Assembly: GCA_905198295.1 (NCBI GenBank)
Contig: CAJKBW010000066.1
Coordinates: 1-17,273 of the forward strand
DNA from: an uncultured Oscillospiraceae bacterium
GTDB lineage: Bacteria > Bacillota > Clostridia > Oscillospirales > Acutalibacteraceae
Direction: 5' to 3'
DNA length: 17,273 nucleotides
Shown: positions 8,808 to 15,783 of the stretch, in pieces
How the letters are laid out: every line of letters starts with the position of its first letter
How positions within the stretch are numbered: position 1 is the stretch's first letter
Translations under genes and position numbers: made by a program
The notes under the pieces: generated by a model
Databases searched by the model: none
What the model was told of the DNA's origin: nothing
What the model saw: only the letters and a program-made list of their open reading frames with translations

Positions 8808-8876
8808 ATGCGCCTGAAAAGCGTCGGGAAATGCGTGCGCCGGATGGGGTTTTGCGTGCTCGGCGCGGCCGGATGA
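8808..8876 (+). CDS. Possible 22-aa ORF; leader peptide or signal-peptide relic
   Basis: ATG 8808 lies two bases after the stop of gene 4, with GGGAGGA (8795-8801) 6 bases upstream. The frame encodes a short peptide beginning MRLKSVGK, with a basic front (K/R) and a hydrophobic end (GFCVLGAAG), then TGA. This resembles the first part of a signal peptide. It is in a different frame from gene 5, whose paralogs both carry signal peptides at this position. It may be the remains of gene 5's export signal after a frameshift, a translated coupling leader, or chance. Translation is not shown. Confidence 0.3.
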   Translation: MRLKSVGKCVRRMGFCVLGAAG

Positions 8877-8883
8877 CTGATCG

Positions 8884-8901
8884 GGCGGCAGATCCGCCGC
8901 C
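8884..8901 (+). promoter_or_regulatory. Small hairpin next to the gene 5 ribosome binding site
   Basis: GGCGGC (8884-8889) pairs with GCCGCC (8896-8901) around AGATCC. It ends one base before AAGGAGGA (8903-8910), the ribosome binding site of gene 5. It is short and in GC-rich DNA, so it may be chance. Confidence 0.25.
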
Positions 8902-8917
8902 GAAGGAGGAGTACATA

Positions 8918-10993
8918 ATGGGAGAGTTTGAACGGATTCCGGCGAAGGTGGAACGGGTGCGGGGCATCCCCCGGCTGTTCGTCGACGGCAGGATGATGGC
9001 ACCGAACCTGCTGATGCCCATCCGCGGGCCGCAGCCGGAGATTTACCGCAGTGAAATCGCCCGGGCAGCCCGCCACGGGGTGCCGCTGGTGTGCGTGTGC
9101 CTCGACGGCACGGTGGAGCGGACGGTGGACGAGGTGCTTGCCTGCGCCCCTGATGCGAAGATCGTCCTGCGCATCGCGTTTCCGGTGGATATGCGTACCC
9201 GGGGATTTACCGGGCACAACTATGTCAATCAATACGGCGAGGAAATGCCCTCCTATTCTTATGCGTCGGAGGCGTGGTTCCGCTACACCGCCGAACGGGT
9301 GACCGAGGTGGTCGAGGCGGTGGGGGCCTATGCCCCGGCGGCCGGCCATGTGATCGGCTATCACATCGGCGCGGGGGATTCGGGCGAATGGCTCGGCCCG
9401 TATTTCTGGGAGGCGTACATCGACTGCTCCCCGGTGAACCGGCAGCGGTTTTCCGCCTTCCTGGCTGAGCGCTACGGCACCGACGGGGCGCTGCGGGAAG
9501 CCTGGGACGATCCGGCGGTTTCGCTGGAGGACGACCTGATCCCGCGGCGGCTGCCGGGCACGGAATGCCTCGAAATGTTCCATGCCTACGGCGCGTTTGA
9601 AGACCGCTTCCTGACCGGGCGGAAGTATCGGCGGTATACCGACTATTTGGAATATTACAACGGTCTTGCGGCCCAGCGGATTACCGCGCTGGCGGCGCTG
9701 GTCAAACGGCTGACCGGCCGGCGCAGCCTGGCCATGTTCTTTACCGGCTATCACACCGAGGCGCGTCTGCCGCATTCGGGCCAGTATGCGCTGCACCGGA
9801 TCCTGCAGAGCCCGGATATCGACGCGATATGCGCGCCGGTGTCCTATGATGACCGCAACGAGGGCGGCAAGGGCCCCTCTATGGGCCCCATTCAAAGCAT
9901 CGAAGCGTTCGGCAAGCTGTGGATGGACGAGGCCGATTACCGTTCCCCGGTGCGCAAAGCGCAGGGAAACAGCGAAGTGGCCGGCGGGCTGGACACCGGC
10001 GGATACTGCCGGTCGGTGGAAGGGCTGCTGGAGGTGGCCGCGCGGCAGCTGGGCAAATGTATGGTGTATGGCGGCAGCGCCTGGTGGTTCGATATGGTCG
10101 GGCGCGGCTGGTACGATTTCGACGAATTCTGGCAGCTGGGCCGTCGGTTCAACGACTGGTACGAAGCGTATATGCGGCTGCAGCGGGCGGCCAGCCCAGA
10201 CGTCGCTTTCATCACCGACGAAAACGCGAGGTTTATCGAGGGCGATCCCTGGGCCTGCGGCCAGGCGATGCTGCAGATGCGGGAGCCGCTGTATGCCTGC
10301 GGCCTGTCCTGCGGCTGGTTCCTGCTGCAGGATCTGCTGGAAGGGCACCTTCCGGATACCCGTCTGGTGGTGCTTTTGCAGCCCTGGCGGCTGGATCACG
10401 ATACGGTCGAACGCCTGCTGCCAAAGCTGGAGGGGAAAACCGTGCTGCTGATGGGCGGCATGGGGCAGACCGCGCCGGAGGATTTCGCCCGGCTGTGCGG
10501 TGTGGCGGTGGAGAAATCGGCCGGCGGCAGCACACAGATCCGGCTGGAAACGGATAACGCGCTGCCCGGCCTGTCCGGCATCGTAGAGGGGCCGGAATGC
10601 AGGGAGCGTGCCGTCTGTGCCGACGGGACGGTGCTCGGCCGGTATGCCGACGGGACGCCGGCGATGGCTCTGGCGGCGGACGGCCGCGGTATGTTCTGCG
10701 GCGGCGCGGTGTTCACCCCCGCGCAGCTGCGTGCGCTGGCCCGCCAGGCGGGCGGGCACGTGTTTGCCGACAGCGACGACGTCGTGTTTGCCGACAGCGG
10801 ACTGGTCGTGCTGCACGCACGCAGCGGCGGGAGCAAAACGATCGCTTTCCCCGAAGTGTGCGACATATACGACGCGGTGAAAAACCGCTGGTTTATCCGT
10901 ACCGACCGCATCGAAGTGCCGGTGGATAATCAGACCACCCGTCTGTTCTTTTACGGCGAACAGGCGGTAATGCAGGCGGCGGGTCTGGGATGA
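8918..10993 (+). CDS. Cytosolic glycoside-hydrolase-like protein (GH42/clan GH-A type), paralog 3
   Basis: The product is 691 aa. ATG 8918 has a strong AAGGAGGA 7 bases upstream; the frame stays open to 8567, but that part overlaps gene 4 and has no ribosome binding site. There is no signal peptide: the protein begins MGEFERIP and reaches the shared GIPRLFVDG motif at once, so it should act in the cytosol. The rest follows genes 3 and 4: Glu157 in SGEWLGPYFW, Glu338 in LWMDEADYRSP (181 apart), SYDDRNEGG, MVYGGSAWWFDM, a middle domain from about residue 425, and a C-terminal tail TRLFFYGEQA. It is the most divergent copy. The likely role is to cleave oligosaccharides after import. The 112-base gap to gene 4 holds a 22-codon ORF and a small hairpin. 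Family and substrate are inferred; paralogy is clear. Confidence 0.8.
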   Translation: MGEFERIPAKVERVRGIPRLFVDGRMMAPNLLMPIRGPQPEIYRSEIARAARHGVPLVCVCLDGTVERTVDEVLACAPDAKIVLRIAFPVDMRTRGFTGHNYVNQYGEEMPSYSYASEAWFRYTAERVTEVVEAVGAYAPAAGHVIGYHIGAGDSGEWLGPYFWEAYIDCSPVNRQRFSAFLAERYGTDGALREAWDDPAVSLEDDLIPRRLPGTECLEMFHAYGAFEDRFLTGRKYRRYTDYLEYYNGLAAQRITALAALVKRLTGRRSLAMFFTGYHTEARLPHSGQYALHRILQSPDIDAICAPVSYDDRNEGGKGPSMGPIQSIEAFGKLWMDEADYRSPVRKAQGNSEVAGGLDTGGYCRSVEGLLEVAARQLGKCMVYGGSAWWFDMVGRGWYDFDEFWQLGRRFNDWYEAYMRLQRAASPDVAFITDENARFIEGDPWACGQAMLQMREPLYACGLSCGWFLLQDLLEGHLPDTRLVVLLQPWRLDHDTVERLLPKLEGKTVLLMGGMGQTAPEDFARLCGVAVEKSAGGSTQIRLETDNALPGLSGIVEGPECRERAVCADGTVLGRYADGTPAMALAADGRGMFCGGAVFTPAQLRALARQAGGHVFADSDDVVFADSGLVVLHARSGGSKTIAFPEVCDIYDAVKNRWFIRTDRIEVPVDNQTTRLFFYGEQAVMQAAGLG

Positions 10994-11034
10994 AGCCGGA
11001 AAAACAAACCGATTGAATACAGGTGGTGGCAGGA

Positions 11035-13935
11035 TTGAAACGGTTGCAGGGATATCGGAGATTGCGCAGGGGGCTGACCGCCTGGTTGGCCCTGCTGCTG
11101 GCATCGTTGCTGCCGGTGAGCGGCCTGACGGTTTCGGCGGATACGGCCGAAGGGCAGGCGCCGGCTGTGCAGGAACAGGATACGGCGGCGGATGCACTGC
11201 CGGATTACCGGGAATATGAGGCAGCCCACCGGCAGAAGGCGCGCCCGCAGCGGGAAATTGTGCTGACGGCGGCACAGGCCGGATGCCCGGCCGAGGCGTT
11301 TGAAGGACGGGAGGCGATATATCTCGACCCCGAAACGCAGGCGGCTGCGTGGACGTTTACGGCCGGGGAAGAGGGCATGTACCGGATCCGGCTGGAGTAT
11401 TATCCGGTTGAGGGGCGCAGCAAGCCGGTGGAAGCCGCGCTGCTCCTCGACGGCGCGCAGCCGTTTGACGGCTGCGGCAGTTTGAAATTCGGCCGGGTAT
11501 GGAAAAACAGCGCCGACACCTTCCGTACCGATGCGGCCGGCAACCAGCTGCGGCCGACGCAGGTGGAATGTCCCGGCTGGCTGGACGCCGACGCGGCCGA
11601 CCGCGATGTGTCCGGCCGGGTGTACGAATTCTATTTGACAGCCGGGGAACACCGCCTTTCCCTTGCCGCAAACGAGGAGGCCTTCCGCCTGGCGTCGCTG
11701 ACGCTGTATAATCCCGAGCCGGTGCAGGCGTACGCGCAGGCCGGCCCCTCCGCCGAACAGGCGGCGGCCACGCCGGCTTATGTCCGCACATGGGAAGCGG
11801 AGACGGCTCCGCGGAAATCCGACGCCACCCTGTATCCTTCCACCGACCGCACCAGCCCGCTGACCACGCCCTATGATCCGGTCAAAGTGCAGATGAATAC
11901 CATCGGCGGTTCGACCTGGGCGGCGGCGGGGCAGTGGATCGAATGGGATATCGAGGTGCCGGCGGACGGATATTATACGCTGGTGCTGCGCGCGCGGCAG
12001 AACGTGATGCGCGGAATGAAGTCCTACCGCCGGCTGACCATTGACGGGGCCGTGCCGTACACAGAGTGCGAGGCGCTGGCTTTCCGGTATGACAGCAAGT
12101 GGCAGGTGGTGGAACTCGGCGACGGTACGCAGCCGTACTATTTCCATCTGACGGCGGGCAGGCATACCATCCGCCTGGAAGCGGTGCTCGGGGAGATCGA
12201 GTATTCGGCGGCGGTGCTTGAAGAGGCGCTGACAGGGCTCAATACCCTGTACCGCCGGGTCGTGATGATCACCGGCACCGTTCCGGATACCCTGCGGGAT
12301 TATTCGCTGCATACCCAGATACCCGACCTGGTGTCCTCCATGCGCCGTTATGCGCAGGTGCTCACCGACGAGATTGAACGTATCGAACGGCTGACCGGCA
12401 GCGAGGGGTCCGAAGCCTCTTTCCTGCGGCGGTTCGCCGAACAGCTGATCAGCTTTGCGGATAAGCCGGATACCATTCCGGAGCGGCTGAGCTATTTCAA
12501 ATCCAACATCAGCGCCCTGTCCACCCTCCTGCTCAGCCTGCACCAGCAGCCGCTGGAACTGGACACGCTCACCGTTGCGACGGCCGGATATGCGCTGCCG
12601 CGGGCGAATGCGAACTTCTTTGAGCAGGCGGCGCATGAGATCAAGGCGTTTGCCGCGTCGTTCTTCAATGACTATGCCGCGGTCGGCGCCGCGCAGGGGG
12701 ACGGGGAAACCCTGAAGGTGTGGCTGACCACCGGACGGGATCAGGCGCAGATCATACGCACCATCGTCGATGACCTTTTCCAGCCGCAGTACGGCATCGG
12801 GGTAGAACTCAGCCTGATCCAGGGCTCGGTAACCGAACCGATCATGGCCGGCCGGGGGCCGGATATCGTGATCGGCATCGGCCGTGCGCAGGTGACCGAT
12901 CTGGCGGCGCGCGGTGCGCTGCTGCCGCTGGACGGGTTCGACGGGCTGGATGCGGTCAAGCAGCGGTTCCAGGCAACCGCAGCGGTGCCGTACATGTATG
13001 ACGGGAAGCTGTATGCCCTGCCCGAGACGCAGGAATTCAACATGATGTTTGTGCGGACCGATATTTACGATGAACTGGGGCTGGACATCCCGGAGACGTG
13101 GGAGGATGTACGCCGGCAGGCGGGGATTGTGCAGCAGAACAACCTGAATATGGGGCTGGTCAACGGGGTGCATTCCAGCACGACCACGGCCCTCAACTCG
13201 GGGCTGCCCAGTATCCTGACGGCGCTGCTGTGCCAGAACGGTATGCAGTATTACCGCGGGGATCTGTCGGCAACGGTGTTCAGCACGCCCGAGGCGGTGG
13301 AGGTGTACAAGACCTTTACCTCCTTCTTTACGGACCTGTCCTTTACGGTGTATTTCGACGCCGCCAACCAGTTCCGCACCGGGGAGATGCCGCTGATCAT
13401 CGCGCCGCTGTCCACCTACAACACGCTGTACATTTCTGCGCCGGAAATCCGCGGGCTTTGGCGGATGGTGCCGATTCCCGGCACGCCCGGCGAGAACGGC
13501 ACCGATATCCGGCAGGACGGCACCGGAACCGGCACGCTGATTCTGCGTGGCTGCGAAAATCCCCAGGCGGCCTGGCAGTTCCTGGAGTTCTGGTCGTCGG
13601 CCGAAGTGCAGGCGCGCTTTGCCCAGGAGCTCGAAACGCTGCTGGGTGCCGGCGCGCGCTATATGACGGCAAACACAGAGGCTTTTTACGGCTTGTCCTG
13701 GTCGCGTCAGGAGCTCGAAGAGATCCGCCGGCAGCGGGATGCGGTGACGGAATTCCCGCAGGTTCCCGGCAGCTATATTCTCACCCGCAATCTGACCAAT
13801 GCCTTTGTTGCGGTGACCGAAGGGGAAAACGTGCGGGAGACCCTGCTCAAATATGCGCGCATCATGGATGGAGAGCTGGAACGCAAACAGGCCGAATTCG
13901 GCTACACGCTGGGAGGTGGCTATTATGGCGGTTAA
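11035..13935 (+). CDS. Very large secreted sugar-binding protein of the ABC transporter, with two N-terminal beta-sandwich modules
   Basis: The product is 966 aa from TTG 11035, with AGGTGG (11021-11026) 8 bases upstream; in-frame GTGs at 11023 and 11026 are alternatives. A long basic n-region and hydrophobic core end near VSA (about residue 33). There is no lipobox Cys and no C-terminal membrane segment. Two galactose-binding-like modules follow, at about 57-228 (AAWTFTAGEEGMYRIRLEYY) and 248-391 (WIEWDIEVPADGYYTLVLRA). A helical linker lies at about 395-555. A family 1 solute-binding domain fills about 558-966, with GPDIVIGIG, ALLPLDGF, YDGKLYALPETQ and an ETWEDV helix. It overlaps the first permease gene by 11 bases, so it is very probably that transporter's binding protein. 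It is about twice the usual length. Surface retention without a lipid anchor is unexplained. Confidence 0.88.
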   Translation: MKRLQGYRRLRRGLTAWLALLLASLLPVSGLTVSADTAEGQAPAVQEQDTAADALPDYREYEAAHRQKARPQREIVLTAAQAGCPAEAFEGREAIYLDPETQAAAWTFTAGEEGMYRIRLEYYPVEGRSKPVEAALLLDGAQPFDGCGSLKFGRVWKNSADTFRTDAAGNQLRPTQVECPGWLDADAADRDVSGRVYEFYLTAGEHRLSLAANEEAFRLASLTLYNPEPVQAYAQAGPSAEQAAATPAYVRTWEAETAPRKSDATLYPSTDRTSPLTTPYDPVKVQMNTIGGSTWAAAGQWIEWDIEVPADGYYTLVLRARQNVMRGMKSYRRLTIDGAVPYTECEALAFRYDSKWQVVELGDGTQPYYFHLTAGRHTIRLEAVLGEIEYSAAVLEEALTGLNTLYRRVVMITGTVPDTLRDYSLHTQIPDLVSSMRRYAQVLTDEIERIERLTGSEGSEASFLRRFAEQLISFADKPDTIPERLSYFKSNISALSTLLLSLHQQPLELDTLTVATAGYALPRANANFFEQAAHEIKAFAASFFNDYAAVGAAQGDGETLKVWLTTGRDQAQIIRTIVDDLFQPQYGIGVELSLIQGSVTEPIMAGRGPDIVIGIGRAQVTDLAARGALLPLDGFDGLDAVKQRFQATAAVPYMYDGKLYALPETQEFNMMFVRTDIYDELGLDIPETWEDVRRQAGIVQQNNLNMGLVNGVHSSTTTALNSGLPSILTALLCQNGMQYYRGDLSATVFSTPEAVEVYKTFTSFFTDLSFTVYFDAANQFRTGEMPLIIAPLSTYNTLYISAPEIRGLWRMVPIPGTPGENGTDIRQDGTGTGTLILRGCENPQAAWQFLEFWSSAEVQARFAQELETLLGAGARYMTANTEAFYGLSWSRQELEEIRRQRDAVTEFPQVPGSYILTRNLTNAFVAVTEGENVRETLLKYARIMDGELERKQAEFGYTLGGGYYGG

Positions 13936-14839
13936 GACGGGCAGAATCCGGCGCGCCTTTACCTTTACCCGCTCGGATCTGCGCAGCTATGCGATGCTGG
14001 CGCCGTATCTGTTCTTCTATGCCCTCACGATTCTGGTGCCGCTGGTGATTACGGTGGCGCTCAGCTTCACCACCTACAACATGTTCCAGATGCCCAAATG
14101 GGCCGGGCTGGACAACTTCATCCGCATCTTCATCGCTGACGATGTGTTTTTAAAGGCGTTTACCAACACGATCCTGTTTGCGGTTTTCACCGGTCCGCTG
14201 AGTTTTCTGCTGTGCTTTTTCGTGGCCTGGGTAATCAACGACCTGCCGCCGAAGCTGCGCGCGCTGGTGACGCTGGTGTTTTATGCGCCGTCGATTTCGG
14301 GCACCGCTTATGTGATGTGGAGCTTCATCTTCTCGCCCGATGCCAATGGCATCGCGAACGGCTGGCTGATGGGGCTGGGGATCCTGGATGAACCGCTGCT
14401 GTGGTTTCAGGATACCAAAATGAGCCTCGGGCTGCTGATTGCGGTGCAGATCTGGCTGAGCCTCGGCGTCGGCTTCCTGTCCTTCATTGCCGGGCTGCAG
14501 AACGTGGACCGGGATATGTATGAGGCGGGGGCGATCGACGGCATCCGCAACCGCTGGCAGGAGCTGTGGTACATCACGCTGCCCGCGATGAAGCCGATGC
14601 TGCTGTTCGGCGGGATTACGCAGATAACCTCCGCCTTTTCGGTCAGCGACATCAGCATGACCCTCACCGGCTTCCCCAGCGTGCAGTATGCGACGCATAC
14701 GCTGTCGCTGCATGCCTACGATTTCGGGATTGTCCGGTACGAAATGGGATATGCGTCGGCCGTTTCGGTGGTGCTGTTTATTCTGATCCTGTTTACCTAT
14801 AAGCTGTTCAATTTCCTGCTCAGCCGGCTTGGCTCCTGA
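13925..14839 (+). CDS. Sugar ABC transporter permease 1 (CUT1 family, MalF/UgpA type)
   Basis: The product is 304 aa, a normal length for the family. ATG 13925 follows GGGAGG (13911-13916) by 8 bases and lies inside the last codons of gene 6, so translation is probably coupled; the frame extends upstream to 13853 but without a better start. About six membrane segments can be seen, from SYAMLAPYLFFYALTIL to SVVLFILILFTYKLF. The cytoplasmic loop EAGAIDGIRNRWQELWYITLP (about residues 200-220) is the EAA motif that contacts the ATPase. Together with gene 8 it should form the transmembrane channel. No ATPase gene is in the window; many Bacillota share one MsmX-type ATPase among several such transporters. 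Confidence 0.95.
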   Translation: MAVKTGRIRRAFTFTRSDLRSYAMLAPYLFFYALTILVPLVITVALSFTTYNMFQMPKWAGLDNFIRIFIADDVFLKAFTNTILFAVFTGPLSFLLCFFVAWVINDLPPKLRALVTLVFYAPSISGTAYVMWSFIFSPDANGIANGWLMGLGILDEPLLWFQDTKMSLGLLIAVQIWLSLGVGFLSFIAGLQNVDRDMYEAGAIDGIRNRWQELWYITLPAMKPMLLFGGITQITSAFSVSDISMTLTGFPSVQYATHTLSLHAYDFGIVRYEMGYASAVSVVLFILILFTYKLFNFLLSRLGS

Positions 14840-14870
14840 GCGGCCGAAACCATGCGAGGAAGGTGACGAT

Positions 14871-15770
14871 ATGCCGGGAATTCCGATGACAAAAGCACGG
14901 CCTGCCCGCCGTCTGCGCGCTGCGCGCGCCAAACGGTTCAGCCGCAGTCTGGGCGGTTCCCTTGTGCTGGGCGTGCTGCTGGGCATCATGGGGATTTTTA
15001 TGGTGCTGCCGCTGGTGTATGCCGTGGTCAGCGCGTTCAAGCCGCCGGAGGAGTTCTTTATTTTTCCGCCGCGCTTTTATGTGGTCAATCCGACGCTGGA
15101 CAATTTCAGCAGCCTGCTGGATCTGACCGGCAATCTGTGGGTGCCGTTTACCCGCTATCTGTTCAACAGCGTGTTTGTCAGTATCACCGGAACGCTCGGG
15201 CACGTGCTGCTGTCCTCGACGGCGGCGTACGTGCTGTGCAAGCACCGGTTCAAAGGCCGGCAGGTGCTGCTGAGCATGATCGTGGTCTCGCTGATGTTTA
15301 CCTCCAAGATCATGGGCATCCCGCAGTATCTCGTAACGGCAAAATTTGGCTTTATCGATACGTATATGGCGCTGATTGCGCCGGTGCTGGGCATGACGCT
15401 CGGCGTGTTCCTGATGAAGCAGTTTATGGAGGGCGTGCCGGATGCCATCATCGAAAGCGCCCGCATCGACGGCGCGGGGGAGCTGCGCATCTGCTGGCGG
15501 ATCGTGATGCCGGCTGTGCGGCCGGCATGGATTACGCTGGTCATCTTTGCGTTCCAGAACATTTGGAATTCTACCGGCGGAAACATGATATACAGCGAGC
15601 AGCTCAAGGTGCTGCCTACCGTTATGACCCAGATCGCCGCCACCGGCATGACCCGGGCGGGGGTGGGGGCCGCGGTATCGCTGCTGCTGATGATCCCGCC
15701 GATTGTGGTATTCGTCATCTCCCAGAGCAGCATCGTGGAAACGATGGCCAGCTCCGGCATCAAGGAATAA
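14871..15770 (+). CDS. Sugar ABC transporter permease 2 (CUT1 family, MalG/UgpE type)
   Basis: The product is 299 aa. ATG 14871 follows GAGGAAGG (14856-14863); the frame is open upstream to 14829, overlapping gene 7, and ATG 14886 is a possible later start. A basic N-terminus (RPARRLRAARAKR) precedes six membrane segments, the first containing GIMGIFMVLPLVYAV. The EAA loop ESARIDGAGELRICWRIVMP lies at about residues 194-213. The C-terminal end SIVETMASSGIKE is a form often seen in this permease class. It starts 31 bases after gene 7 and pairs with it. Gene 9 begins 13 bases after its stop. Confidence 0.95.
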   Translation: MPGIPMTKARPARRLRAARAKRFSRSLGGSLVLGVLLGIMGIFMVLPLVYAVVSAFKPPEEFFIFPPRFYVVNPTLDNFSSLLDLTGNLWVPFTRYLFNSVFVSITGTLGHVLLSSTAAYVLCKHRFKGRQVLLSMIVVSLMFTSKIMGIPQYLVTAKFGFIDTYMALIAPVLGMTLGVFLMKQFMEGVPDAIIESARIDGAGELRICWRIVMPAVRPAWITLVIFAFQNIWNSTGGNMIYSEQLKVLPTVMTQIAATGMTRAGVGAAVSLLLMIPPIVVFVISQSSIVETMASSGIKE

Positions 15771-15783
15771 GGGGGTGCAGCGA

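Noticed and set aside
8567..8917. N-terminal extension of gene 5 back to 8567
   Set aside because: It overlaps gene 4 by over 200 bases, has no ribosome binding site, and has low-complexity Arg/Pro-rich content; ATG 8918 has AAGGAGGA.
6445..11275. Very long open frames on the minus strand (6445-9021 and 8720-11275), with others at 352-1623, 2282-3523 and 10951-13173
   Set aside because: They mirror the + strand genes, are rich in Arg, His, Pro and Gly as expected from reversed GC-rich codons, have no recognisable domains, and overlap genes with clear motifs and ribosome binding sites.
13098..14048. A 316-codon + strand frame overlapping genes 6 and 7
   Set aside because: It is out of frame with both, has no ribosome binding site, and its translation has no recognisable motif; genes 6 and 7 explain the DNA fully.
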